From positions 1 to 64,000 of the forward strand of contig NZ_JAIQDG010000011.1 of NCBI RefSeq assembly GCF_020037125.1: a stretch of DNA of 64,000 nucleotides. Reading direction: 5' to 3'. Position 1 is the first letter of the stretch. The number at the start of each line of letters is the position of its first letter. Both the position numbers and the translations under genes were made by a program. This stretch comes from Myxococcus sp. RHSTA-1-4. Its GTDB lineage: Bacteria > Myxococcota > Myxococcia > Myxococcales > Myxococcaceae. The notes under the pieces are model-generated. The model was not told where the DNA came from and searched no databases. It worked only from the letters and a program-made list of their open reading frames with translations. Below, piece after piece: positions 42,101 to 51,192 of this stretch.

Positions 42101-44392
42101 GAGAAGCGCTTCCGGTACGGGGACAAGGAACAGCAGGAGCTCGCCGCGGACGCCGCGACGCTCGCGCAACTCGACGAACCGAAGGACTTCCTGCCGGTTC
42201 TCTTCTGCAGCCCGACAATGGAGCTGGGCGTCGACATCGCGCAGCTGAATGCCGTCTACCTCCGCAACGTGCCCCCGACGCCGGCCAACTACGCGCAGCG
42301 CAGCGGCCGAGCTGGCCGCAGCGGACAGGCGGCCCTCGTCCTCACCTACTGCGCGGCCCAGAGTCCGCACGACCAGTACTTCTTCCGCGACCCACCGGGC
42401 ATGGTGCACGGCGTCGTGCGCCCGCCGATGCTGGAGCTGGCGAACCAGGACCTGGTGGAAAGCCACCTCCATGCCATCTGGCTCGCCAACACGGAGCGGC
42501 CGCTCGACGCCTCCATCGCGAAGCTGGTGAAGCTCGACCAGCGCCCGACCTGGCCTCTGCAGGCCGACCTGGCCAGGGCGCTCTCCGCGCCCGAGGTGAC
42601 GGCGCGGAGCGCGAAGGCCATGGAGCGCTTCCTGTCGATGCTCGAGGACGAGCTCACGCCCTCGGCGGCGCCCTGGTTCGACGGTGTCGAAGCGCTGGCC
42701 CAGCGCACGGCCTCGAAGGCCTTCGAACGGTTCAACGAGGCTTTCTCGCGATGGCGGGGCCTCTACGAGGCCGCTCACCTCCAGAAGGAGGAATCACGCC
42801 GTGTCATCGATGCCCACACCAGCCGCGCCGCGGATCGGAAGGCGGCGGAGCGCCGGCACGGCGAGGCGGTCAACCAGCTCAACCTGCTGGACCAGGGCAC
42901 GGAGTCCGCGCGGAGCGACTTCTACACGTACCGCTATCTCGCGACGGAGGGCTTCCTGCCCGGGTACAACTTCCCCCGGTTGCCGCTCATGGCCTACGTG
43001 CCGGCGACCGACGATGGCCGTGGCCGGCAGACCTACCTCCAGCGGCCTCGCTTCCTGGCGCTGTCGGAATTCGGCCCCCGGAGCCTCATCTACCACGAGG
43101 GGCGCGCGTACCGCGTCGTGCGGGCGCTGCTCGCGCTCTCCAATCCCACCGGCGGTGCGGACGCCAGGCTGCCCACGCAGTCCGCGAGGCTCTGCCGGAG
43201 CTGTGGAGCAGGGCACTTTTCCGTGGACCCGTCGGTCTGCCACGCCTGCCGTCAGCCGCTCGGGGATGCCCTGCACGTGCGGGACGTCTTCCGCATCGAC
43301 AACGTCGGCACGAAGCGGGCCGAGCGCATCACCGCCAACGACGAGGAGCGGCAGCGCCAGGGCTTCGAGCTGCAGACCACCTTCGAGTGGGCCGAGCGCG
43401 AGGGCCGTCCGGACGTGCGCGAAGGCGTGGCGAAGGATGATTCCGGCGAGTTGTTGCGTCTGACGTACGGCCCCAGTGCCACCATTACCCGGTTGAATCT
43501 CGGTCTGCGCCGTCGTGCGCGGCGGAACGAGCACGGCTTCCTCATTGACCCGGTGAGCGGGGACTGGGCGAAGGGAGCCGATGAAGAGCAGGGCGAAGGC
43601 AACGACGTTGGCAATCCCCGCCAGCGCATCGTGCCGATGGTCAAGGACCGGAAGAACGCGCTCCTCGTGCGGCCCGTCGGTGCCCTCGAAGAGAAGACGA
43701 TGGCGACGCTCCAGTACGCGCTCCTCCGGGGCCTGCAGGCGCACTTCCAGCTCGAGGAGGCCGAGGTGCTCGGCGAGCCGATGCCAACTCGTGATGATCG
43801 GCGCGGTATCTTCTTCTACGAGGCGACCGAGGGCGGTGCGGGCGTGCTGACGCAGGTGCTCGCCCAGCCCGAGGCCCTCGCGCTGGTAGCGCGGCGAGCG
43901 CTGGACGTCATGCACTTCGACCTCGAGAAGGGGGTTCCAGCGACGCAGGCCGAGCTGCGGGACAAGGCGGGCACGCGCTGCGTCGCGGCCTGCTACCGCT
44001 GCCTGATGTCCTATTACAACCAGCCGGATCACGAGCACATCGACCGCCGTAACGTCCCCGTGCGCGAGCTGCTCCTTCGCCTGGCCAGCAGTGTGACGGA
44101 GGGTCGAGAGCCGACCGCCGTCACGCCCTCCGACCTGCTCGGCGGAGGGCCCCGCGTGCGGTTCCTCCATCAGCTCGGTCGGAAGAACCTGCCGCAGCCC
44201 GAGGCGACGGGGTGGGAGGGCGCCGACTTCGTATGGAAGCAGGACCGTGTCGTCGTGTGTCTCGCGACACCGGCGCCCTCCGTGCTGGAGCGCTTCGATG
44301 CCCTGTCGGTGACAACCATTGTCTTCGGCGAGGACGAGCGGGAGTGGACGGGGCGCTTCGCCGAGCTGGCGAAGGCGCTGGGAAAGGCCTGA
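39131..44392 (+). CDS. Giant DEAH-box helicase with C-terminal DUF1998 (DrmA/DrmB- or DruE-like)
   Basis: 1753 residues. Superfamily 2 helicase motifs: Walker A G109-TGSG-K114-S (TTGTGSGKS), DELH at 228-231, SAT at 263-265 and motif VI QRSGRAGR at 1056-1063. The region between the two RecA lobes is very long and holds CxxC pairs near 466 and 588. Further on are a CxxC-x10-CxxC zinc ribbon near 1355-1375 and a DUF1998 (MrfA-type zinc) end with C1617, C1621 and C1624 (CVAACYRCLMSYYNQ). Helicase plus DUF1998 is split between DrmA and DrmB in DISARM and joined in Druantia DruE. It is the first of four tightly packed genes (21-bp gap, then overlaps). Likely role: DNA translocation in anti-phage defence. 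Confidence 0.9.
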   Translation: MDVFALRDSVIGEYERFATSFTTIRAADLRTKLKAFYEAGTYWPEPLIQLNPHFQQGRTQAELVEGGVLHPKCPELFRGASGVPLPLHKHQEFAAILAKTGASYVVTTGTGSGKSLCFFVPIVSAVLKERDAGAPRKTRAIVIYPMNALANSQLEELEKYLGKPGEAPVTYARYTGTEKQGEREAIARNPPDILLTNFMMLELLMTRQDPVDRQVMANCEGLRFLVLDELHTYRGRQGADVALLVRRVRERLAPRGLQCIGTSATMASADAQQPGKSTSAVVSRVASQLFGAPVPETHVITEWLRRQTTGPHQVPVLKAPLAKALGQPLARDVRDGALTTHPLAIWVETRLGLTVDPDDQTWRRARPLSVSAAVQLLAQESGCPEALCRERLRDFLLLSSQPEKERCRDEKGATNPFFAFKLHQFISGAANAYATLEPPGVREVTVEAQKFLPGAEQKRLYAVHFCRQCGHEYHPVKLKTGGAVLEFIDRSIDDAPPGRDDDEEEEQSAAETEEGEKFGFLTRHAPDDPEWDFDGSDATYPESWLDGKNVLKASRKHRRLERHTVTPAGKTGADGQVMWFLPGRFGFCVVCKEVHGGTSRDRTRLASLTAEGRSSATTVLTLSALRWMHGDGSDLDVFTRKLLGFSDNRQDAALQAGHFNDFLFVCLLRAGFLGALEAAGEKGLSSAELGEAQQRALGFHRLDDRVLRGEWMKDPDAKPFARLTAEKALREVLAYRVWFDQRRGWRYTNPNLEQLRLVEVEYEHLDEIVSDESAFADAPALLREASREVRRGVYRVLFDHMRRWMAVESSVLNATAVEQLRANAFSQLRPPWAFGSDEKTRPSRWLMVSAPSRKGLSMRDEDLVVRGGSRSALGKALRSSQCWGGDERAPTLSAADLEKLIRVLLEAARGLVTEEPTPFEGHMGWRLKDAHVRFKLGSGEDPDRPDRINRFFRDLYRALAKLLASPSHPLFGFEAREHTAQVDDARRIIREKRFRYGDKEQQELAADAATLAQLDEPKDFLPVLFCSPTMELGVDIAQLNAVYLRNVPPTPANYAQRSGRAGRSGQAALVLTYCAAQSPHDQYFFRDPPGMVHGVVRPPMLELANQDLVESHLHAIWLANTERPLDASIAKLVKLDQRPTWPLQADLARALSAPEVTARSAKAMERFLSMLEDELTPSAAPWFDGVEALAQRTASKAFERFNEAFSRWRGLYEAAHLQKEESRRVIDAHTSRAADRKAAERRHGEAVNQLNLLDQGTESARSDFYTYRYLATEGFLPGYNFPRLPLMAYVPATDDGRGRQTYLQRPRFLALSEFGPRSLIYHEGRAYRVVRALLALSNPTGGADARLPTQSARLCRSCGAGHFSVDPSVCHACRQPLGDALHVRDVFRIDNVGTKRAERITANDEERQRQGFELQTTFEWAEREGRPDVREGVAKDDSGELLRLTYGPSATITRLNLGLRRRARRNEHGFLIDPVSGDWAKGADEEQGEGNDVGNPRQRIVPMVKDRKNALLVRPVGALEEKTMATLQYALLRGLQAHFQLEEAEVLGEPMPTRDDRRGIFFYEATEGGAGVLTQVLAQPEALALVARRALDVMHFDLEKGVPATQAELRDKAGTRCVAACYRCLMSYYNQPDHEHIDRRNVPVRELLLRLASSVTEGREPTAVTPSDLLGGGPRVRFLHQLGRKNLPQPEATGWEGADFVWKQDRVVVCLATPAPSVLERFDALSVTTIVFGEDEREWTGRFAELAKALGKA

Positions 44393-44413
44393 GCGAAGGG
44401 GTACCCAAGCACC

Positions 44414-47197
44414 ATGAACACCATCACCTGGAGCCCGGGGAGTCTCGTACGGGCTCGCGGCCGCGAGTGGATCGTCCTCAACGGCAGCAGCACGGAGACC
44501 CTCCGCGTACGGCCCGTGGCCGGCAGCGAGGACGACGCCATCCTCATCCACGTCCCGCTCGAGGCGGAGCCGGTGTCGGACGCCGCCTTCCCTCCGCCGA
44601 CGCTGGCCCAGCGCGCCAGTCAGGATGGGGCGCAGCTTCTCCGTGACGCCCTCATGCTTTCGATGCGGCGGGGCGCCGGTCCCTTCCGCGGCTTCGGTCA
44701 GATCTCCATCCAGCCCCGCGCCTACCAGCTCGTGCCCTTGATGATGGCGTTGCGCCAGGAGACGGTGCGCCTGCTGGTGGCCGACGACGTGGGTGTCGGC
44801 AAGACCATCGAGGCGGCGCTCATCGTCCGCGAGCTCCTCGACCGCGGCGACGTGGACCGGTTCAGCGTCCTGTGTCCTCCGCACCTCGTGGACCAATGGG
44901 TGCACGAGCTGGAGGTGGGCTTCCATCTCCGAGCGGTCGCCGTCACGGCGGCCACCGCGTCGCGCCTGGAGAAGGCCATCCCCCAGACGACGAGCCTCTT
45001 CGAGGTGCACCCCTTCACCGTCGTCAGCCTCGACTACATCAAGAGCCAGAACCGCCGGGACGAGTTCCTTCGAAGCTGTCCCGACTTCGTCATCGTGGAC
45101 GAGGCGCACACCTGCGCGGCGACGGGGCAGGGGCGGCATCAGCGCTACGAGCTCCTTCGTGCCCTCTCACAGCGCGCCGACCGCCACCTCGTGCTGTTGA
45201 CGGCCACGCCCCATAGCGGTGACGAGGCGGGCTTCTACCGGCTGCTCGGCCTGCTGGACCCTGACTTCCAGCGGCTCGAGACGGTGCAGGGGGACGAGCG
45301 CAACGCCCTGCGCGAGCGCCTGGCCCGGCACTTCGTGCAGCGGCGGCGCCCCGACCTCGACGAGTGGCGCGAGGGGGAGCTCTTCCCGGACCGTCAGACG
45401 AAGGAGCTGACGTACACGCTCTCCGGCTCCTGGGAGCGCTTCTTCGACGCGGTGCTCGACTACTGCGCCACCGCCATCGAGTCCGCCGGCGGCGATGCCC
45501 GGCGCCAGCGCTTGAACTTCTGGGGCACGCTGGCTCTCATGCGCTGCGTAGCATCGAGCCCGCGGGCGGCGGTGCAGGCGCTTCGGACCCACGCGACGCC
45601 TGGTGACGAGGCCGAGGCTGACCTGGAGGAGCGGCTTTTCGACGGCGGTGATGATGCCCTGCCGGACGATGACGTCGAGCCCCCCGCGGCGACCGGGGAC
45701 GCCACCCTGGAGCGTCTCATCGCCCAGGCCGAGGAGCTCAGCGGGCAGGCGGGCGATCCGAAGCTCAAGTGCCTCATGGGGCACGTGAAGGAGTTGCTCG
45801 ACGAGGACTTCGCGCCGGTCGTCTTCTGCCGTTACATCGCCACCGCGCACTACCTCGGGGCACACCTCTCGAAGCAGTTCCCGGACGTGACGATGAAGGT
45901 CGTGACGGGTGAACTGACGCAGGACGAGCGCCGTGAGGCCGTGGCGGCGCTGGGAGCGGAGGAAGGGAAGGTGCTCCTCGTCGCGACGGATTGTCTCTCC
46001 GAGGGCGTCAACCTGCAGGAGACCTTCAACGCGGTCGTCCACTACGACCTCTCGTGGAACCCGATGCGGCACGAGCAGCGGGAGGGGCGCGTGGACCGCT
46101 ACGGTCAGCCACGGCGGGTGGTTCGGGCAACGCTCCTCTACGGGAAGAACAACCCCGTCGACGGCGCGGTGCTCGACGTCATCCTGAGGAAGGCCGAGCG
46201 GATCCGCCGGGAGCTCGGTGTACCGGTGCCGCTCCCCGACGAGGGCCATACGCTGACGCAGGCGCTCATGCGCGCGGTGCTGCTGAAGCACCGGACGCCA
46301 GGCAAGCAGGCGACGCTCGACTTCGGCGGAGACGCGGCGGCCACCATCGAGACGACGTGGCGGAGCGCGGCCGAGCGGGCCCAGAAGAACCGCACGGTCT
46401 TCGCGCAGAAGCGCCTGAGGCCCGGTGACGTGCTGCCCGAGTACGAGCGCGTGCGGCAGGCCATTGGCGGGCGGGAGGACGTCGAGCGCTTCGTTTCGCG
46501 GGCCATGGCTCGCCTGGGGGCCGCACCGGAGCGCCTGAAGCGCGGCGCGCGGCTGCAGCTCGCCTCGCTCCCGGCAGAGGTCCGCGAACGGCTCGAGAAC
46601 GAGGGGCTGGCGAGCACGCTGCTGGTGGACTTCGCGCCGCCCGGCGGTGAGCACCGCCGTCTCGTTCAGCGTGCCCATCCTCTCGTGGCGGTGCTGGCCG
46701 AGACCCTGCTCGAGCGGACCCTGGCCTCACCCGGGGAGGACACCTCGACGGACCCCGCTGTCCTGGGACGCCTCGGGTGCTGGGTGTCCTCGGGCGTCAC
46801 GGAGCGCACGACGGTGGTGCTCCTGCGCCTGCGGCACCAGCTCGTCACGGTGAGGGGCCGGCGGACCAACACGCTGCTGGTCGAGGAGTCGACGGCGGTG
46901 TCCTGGGTGCCGGGCGGCCCTCCCCGGGAAGGACTGGAGGCGTTGGCGCTCCTGGCGCTCCCCCCCGCTGGAGATCCACCTGCGCACGTGCGCGACCGCG
47001 AGCTCGCCAGGGCCCTCGGCCTGGTGGAGTCGGCGCGGGCGCAGCTCGACGTCGTGGCGGAGGGCCGGGCGCAGGCGCTGCTCGCCGACCACCGTCGCGT
47101 CCGTGAAGCGGCGGACGCCCGGGGAAGCTACTCGGTCAAGGCACTCCTGCCGGCGGACGTCATCGGCGTCTTCGTGCTCCTCCCGGAGGTGAAGTGA
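44414..47197 (+). CDS. SNF2/RapA-type helicase (DrmD-like)
   Basis: 927 residues. SF2 helicase of the SNF2 group: Walker A with K130 (DDVGVGKT), DEAH at 229-232 (FVIVDEAHTCA), LLTATPHSGDE, and the C-terminal lobe with TDCLSEGVNLQ and Q555-REGRVDR (HEQREGRVDRYGQ). About 350 residues after the helicase core are charged and helical, as in DISARM DrmD and related defence ATPases. It is flanked by the DUF1998 helicase (21 bp) and the methyltransferase (its stop TGA shares a base with the next ATG). Predicted to remodel DNA or the methyltransferase complex; DISARM-like assignment rests on neighbours and motif class, not on an alignment. Confidence 0.9.
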   Translation: MNTITWSPGSLVRARGREWIVLNGSSTETLRVRPVAGSEDDAILIHVPLEAEPVSDAAFPPPTLAQRASQDGAQLLRDALMLSMRRGAGPFRGFGQISIQPRAYQLVPLMMALRQETVRLLVADDVGVGKTIEAALIVRELLDRGDVDRFSVLCPPHLVDQWVHELEVGFHLRAVAVTAATASRLEKAIPQTTSLFEVHPFTVVSLDYIKSQNRRDEFLRSCPDFVIVDEAHTCAATGQGRHQRYELLRALSQRADRHLVLLTATPHSGDEAGFYRLLGLLDPDFQRLETVQGDERNALRERLARHFVQRRRPDLDEWREGELFPDRQTKELTYTLSGSWERFFDAVLDYCATAIESAGGDARRQRLNFWGTLALMRCVASSPRAAVQALRTHATPGDEAEADLEERLFDGGDDALPDDDVEPPAATGDATLERLIAQAEELSGQAGDPKLKCLMGHVKELLDEDFAPVVFCRYIATAHYLGAHLSKQFPDVTMKVVTGELTQDERREAVAALGAEEGKVLLVATDCLSEGVNLQETFNAVVHYDLSWNPMRHEQREGRVDRYGQPRRVVRATLLYGKNNPVDGAVLDVILRKAERIRRELGVPVPLPDEGHTLTQALMRAVLLKHRTPGKQATLDFGGDAAATIETTWRSAAERAQKNRTVFAQKRLRPGDVLPEYERVRQAIGGREDVERFVSRAMARLGAAPERLKRGARLQLASLPAEVRERLENEGLASTLLVDFAPPGGEHRRLVQRAHPLVAVLAETLLERTLASPGEDTSTDPAVLGRLGCWVSSGVTERTTVVLLRLRHQLVTVRGRRTNTLLVEESTAVSWVPGGPPREGLEALALLALPPAGDPPAHVRDRELARALGLVESARAQLDVVAEGRAQALLADHRRVREAADARGSYSVKALLPADVIGVFVLLPEVK

Positions 47198-50100
47198 TGG
47201 CACCGCGACGTCTCCGCCGCGAGTCGCGGCTCGCCTTCGAGGCGCTCTCCATCGAGGGTGGGCTCCTCTCTCCCGAATGGCTCGCCAAGGTGGCCCAGCT
47301 GGAGGCGCCTCAACAGGCGCCAGCGGACTACGCCATCGAGAAGGGCCTGCAGATTCGCGACGAGATTGGCCGGTACTGGCGTATCGCCGAGCCCAAGTGG
47401 CGGGACTTCGTTGCCGCACGTGCCTCGGGTGCCAATCCGCGGGCCGCGGCCGAGACCTTCGTCACCGAGATCCTGGCCAAGGTGTTCGGGTTCGAGTCGC
47501 TGCGGCGGGTGGGCACCGTCACCCTGGGCGAGCGCTCGTATCCCGTGGAGTGGGCGGCGCTCGGCGGCAAGGTGCCGGTGGTCATCGCCGGACCCTTGCC
47601 GGCCGACGCGAAGGAGAGCGCTCTCGACAAGCTCGCCGCCGAGTTTGGCGAGGAGACCCGGCGGCGCACGCCCTTTGGTCTGTGCCAGGAGTTCCTCAAC
47701 GCCAATGACGGCGCGATGTGGGGGCTCGTCACGGACGGGCTGACACTGCGCGTCCTCCGTGACAACGTCAGCCTCACCCGGCCCGCATGGCTGGAGGCGG
47801 ACCTGCAGGCCATCTTCACGGGCGGCCGGTTCGCGGACTTCGCGGCGCTCTGGCTGCTCGTCCACCAGTCGCGCTTTGGCCGGCCGGGGCAGGCGCCCTC
47901 GGAGTGCCCGCTCGAGCAGTGGCGCAACCTGGGGCGCGAGGAGGGCACGCGGGCTCGCGAGCAACTCCGCGACGGCGTGGAAGCGGCGCTGCGGTCGCTG
48001 GGGCAGGGGTTCCTTGCTCACCGCGACAATCAGGCGCTGCGTCAGGCGCTCGACAAGGGCAAGGTGACTGAGCGCGACTACTTCCAGCAACTCCTGCGGC
48101 TCGTCTACCGGCTCATCTTCCTGCTGACCGTGGAGGAGCGGGGGCTCCTCCACCCGGAGGGGACCCCGGACGCGGCGAAGGCGCTGTATGCCGGCGGCTA
48201 CTCGCTCCAGGGCATGCGGGAACGGGTGGTGCGTCGCAGCGCGCACGACCGCAACCATGACGCCTGGGAGGCGGTGAAGGTCATCTTCCGGGGGCTGGCC
48301 ACGGGGCAGCCCGCGCTGGGGCTGCCGGCGCTCGCGGGCATCTTCTCGCCATCGCAGTGCCGGGACCTGGACGCGGGCCGCATCGAGAATCGCTTCTTCC
48401 TCCACGCCCTGTACCGGCTTTGCTGGTTGCAGGAAGCCGGCGGCCTGGCGCGCGTGAACTGGCGCGACATGGGGCCCGAGGAGCTGGGCAGCGTCTACGA
48501 GAGCCTGCTCGAGCTCACCCCGCGCGTCGTCAAGGCGGGCCGCGAGTTCACCTTCGCCGAGGGCGCGGAGGGGAAGGGACACGCCCGGAAGACGACGGGG
48601 AGCTACTACACGCCCGACAGCCTCGTGCAGGTGCTGCTCGACTCGGCCCTCACGCCGGTCATGGATCGTGCTGAAGCTTCTCGCCCCGACGCGAAGGCCG
48701 AGGCGCTGCTGGAGCTGACCGTGGTGGACCCGGCGTGCGGGAGCGGCCACTTCCTGCTCGCCGCGGCGCGACGGCTCGCGGCGCGGGTGGCTCAGCACGA
48801 GGCGAAGGGCACGGCGTCACCGAAGGAGTACCGACATGCCCTGCGAAGGGTCGTGAGCCGCTGCATCTTCGGCGTCGACCTGAACCCGCTCGCGGTGGAG
48901 CTCTGCAAGGTGGGGTTGTGGATGGAGGCCGTCGAGCCCGGTCTGCCCCTCACGTTCCTGGACTCCCACGTGCAGTGTGGAAACGCGCTGCTGGGCACCA
49001 TGCCGGGGCTCATGGACGACGGCATCCCCGACGAGGCATGGGCGCCTATTGGCGAAGACGACCGGAAGACGGCCAGCGCGCTGAAGAAGCGCAACAAGGC
49101 CGCGAAGAAGCAGGCCTCGCTGGCGCTCGGCGTGGCGCGCGAGGAGTCGAAGGTGCTGGAGAAGGCCTTGACGGCCCTCGACTCGGCACAGGACCTGGAC
49201 GTTGCCGCGTTGGCGAAGAAGGAGGCTGACTGGGGGGCGCTCAGGGAGTCGAAGGCGTACGCGCACCAGAAGCTGGTCGCGGACACCTGGTGCTCGGCCT
49301 TCGTGTGGCCGAAGCCCGCTTCGACGGCGAAGGTGGTGGAGGTCGCACCGACGGAAGACGCGTGGCGGCAGCTGCGGGACGGGGAGGTTGAGCCGGCGCC
49401 ACTGATGGTCGAGACCGTGCAGTTGCTCGTGGCGAGGTACCGATTCTTCCACTGGCAGCTCGCGTTCCCTCAGGTCTTCGGGCGGGGCGGCTTCGACGTC
49501 GTGCTGGGCAACCCGCCCTGGGAGCGGGTAAAGCTGCAGGAGCAGGAGTTCTTCGCGTCACGCAGCGAGACGATCGCGACGGCGGAGAACGCGGCGGCGA
49601 GGAAGAAGCTCATCGCGAAGCTGCCGGAGGAGGATCCACGTCTGTGGGAGGAGTGGTGCGAGGCCAGCCGCGAGGCCGAGGGGCAGAGCCACTTCGTGCG
49701 GAATTCTGGGCGTTACCCACTGTGTGGCAAGGGTGACGTGAACACCTACGCGCTCTTTGCGGAGCACAACCGCACGTTGCTTTCAGGTTTCGGCTGTGCC
49801 GGCTTCATCGTGCCGAGTGGGCTCGCCACGGACGACACGACGAAGGAGTTCTTCAGGAGCATACAGGGGCAACTGGCCAGCCTGTATGACTTCAGGAATC
49901 ACGACGGCCTTTTCTACGACGTCGGACATCGGCGCTTCAAGTTCTGCCTCCTGACCCTCAAGGGGCAAGCATCGGCAGCCACGCGCGGGAGGTACGTCTT
50001 CTTCGCAGAGTCGGCCTCCGATCTGCTCGACCCGGAGCGCCAGTTCACACTGAGTCCAGCCGACTTCTCGCTTCTCAATCCGAATACAGAGACTTGTCCG

Positions 50101-51192
50101 ACGTTCCGCACTCGGCGCGACGCGGACCTGAACCTGGCGATGTATCGCCGTGCCGACGTGCTGTGGCGCGAGGCCGACGAGGAGCGAGGCAACCCGTGGG
50201 GCCTGCGCTTCATGCGGATGTTTGACATGGCGAACGACTCGGGCCTGTTCAGATCTCGCGCGCAGCTTGATGCTGAGGGGTTCAAGCTGGTCGGCAACCA
50301 CTTCCAGAAGAAGGCGGAGACGTGGCTGCCTCTCATCGAGGCGAAGATGGTCCACCACTATGACCATCGCTACGGTGACTATAGGGACAAGCCAGCTGAC
50401 AGCGAGAACACCAGCCTGCCGGACGTTCCGTTGGAGAAGCTCCAGAGCCCAGACTACTCCCCCATGCCCCGCTACTGGGTGGTTTCAACGGAGGTTGATG
50501 CCCGGGTTGCAGAGGCTTCGGCACGTAAGTGGTTCATTGGATGGCGCGACATCTGTCGCAGCACCGATGAACGGACGGTGATCAGCGCCATTTTCCCGCA
50601 CGCTGCGATCGGCCACACGACCCCGCTGATCTTCTCAAGTCAGGCGCCCCGCCTTGTTGCGTCGCTCTACGCCAATCTTGCAGCCTTCGTTTTTGACTAC
50701 GCTGCTCGCCAGAAGGTCGGTGGAACGCACCTTACATATGGGTATCTGAAGCAGCTACCGGTGGTGCAGCCCGCTGAACTCAGCGCGGATTGCCGGTGGT
50801 GCAACGGAGTGTCCATTGCTGAGTGGATTCTTCCGCGCGTGGTCGAACTGACCTATACCGCATGGGACCTTGAGAGATTTGGCACGGACGTCGGCTTCGA
50901 TGGTCCACCGTTCCGATGGGAGCCCGAGCGTCGGTCGAGCCTGCGCGCTGAACTCGACGCCGCGTTCTTCCTCCTCTACGGCCTCTCGCGTGACGACACC
51001 GGCTACATCCTCGACACCTTCCACATCGTGAAGAAGGATGACGAGAAGAAGTACGGTGAGTACCGCACCAAGCGACTCATCCTCGGACGCTATGATGCCC
51101 TCGCCGCCGCCAGCCGCACCGGCGCCTACGAGTCCCCACTCGACCCGCCGCCGGCGCACGAGTCGATGCGCCACCCCACGCGTTCCCGATGA
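47197..51192 (+). CDS. N6-adenine DNA methyltransferase (PglX/DrmMI/Eco57I-like)
   Basis: 1331 residues from an ATG with GGAGGTG 6 bp upstream. Motif I lies at D511-PACGSGHF, the X region DLNPLAVELCKVGLW follows, and the catalytic motif IV is N772-PPW. Such enzymes methylate adenine N6 in a specific sequence; in DISARM and BREX they mark self DNA. The first 450 residues are helical with no PD-(D/E)xK nuclease motif that I can see, so a built-in restriction activity is not supported. Residues about 850-1300 should hold the target-recognition domain; its DNA (roughly 49.7-51.0 kb) is visibly less GC-rich, as expected for an exchanged specificity region. Overlaps the HNH gene by 4 bp. Confidence 0.92.
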   Translation: MAPRRLRRESRLAFEALSIEGGLLSPEWLAKVAQLEAPQQAPADYAIEKGLQIRDEIGRYWRIAEPKWRDFVAARASGANPRAAAETFVTEILAKVFGFESLRRVGTVTLGERSYPVEWAALGGKVPVVIAGPLPADAKESALDKLAAEFGEETRRRTPFGLCQEFLNANDGAMWGLVTDGLTLRVLRDNVSLTRPAWLEADLQAIFTGGRFADFAALWLLVHQSRFGRPGQAPSECPLEQWRNLGREEGTRAREQLRDGVEAALRSLGQGFLAHRDNQALRQALDKGKVTERDYFQQLLRLVYRLIFLLTVEERGLLHPEGTPDAAKALYAGGYSLQGMRERVVRRSAHDRNHDAWEAVKVIFRGLATGQPALGLPALAGIFSPSQCRDLDAGRIENRFFLHALYRLCWLQEAGGLARVNWRDMGPEELGSVYESLLELTPRVVKAGREFTFAEGAEGKGHARKTTGSYYTPDSLVQVLLDSALTPVMDRAEASRPDAKAEALLELTVVDPACGSGHFLLAAARRLAARVAQHEAKGTASPKEYRHALRRVVSRCIFGVDLNPLAVELCKVGLWMEAVEPGLPLTFLDSHVQCGNALLGTMPGLMDDGIPDEAWAPIGEDDRKTASALKKRNKAAKKQASLALGVAREESKVLEKALTALDSAQDLDVAALAKKEADWGALRESKAYAHQKLVADTWCSAFVWPKPASTAKVVEVAPTEDAWRQLRDGEVEPAPLMVETVQLLVARYRFFHWQLAFPQVFGRGGFDVVLGNPPWERVKLQEQEFFASRSETIATAENAAARKKLIAKLPEEDPRLWEEWCEASREAEGQSHFVRNSGRYPLCGKGDVNTYALFAEHNRTLLSGFGCAGFIVPSGLATDDTTKEFFRSIQGQLASLYDFRNHDGLFYDVGHRRFKFCLLTLKGQASAATRGRYVFFAESASDLLDPERQFTLSPADFSLLNPNTETCPTFRTRRDADLNLAMYRRADVLWREADEERGNPWGLRFMRMFDMANDSGLFRSRAQLDAEGFKLVGNHFQKKAETWLPLIEAKMVHHYDHRYGDYRDKPADSENTSLPDVPLEKLQSPDYSPMPRYWVVSTEVDARVAEASARKWFIGWRDICRSTDERTVISAIFPHAAIGHTTPLIFSSQAPRLVASLYANLAAFVFDYAARQKVGGTHLTYGYLKQLPVVQPAELSADCRWCNGVSIAEWILPRVVELTYTAWDLERFGTDVGFDGPPFRWEPERRSSLRAELDAAFFLLYGLSRDDTGYILDTFHIVKKDDEKKYGEYRTKRLILGRYDALAAASRTGAYESPLDPPPAHESMRHPTRSR

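Noticed and set aside
42794..45139. 781-codon open frame on the minus strand across the helicase junction
   Set aside because: Runs antisense to two helicase genes with intact motifs; translation lacks any recognisable fold.
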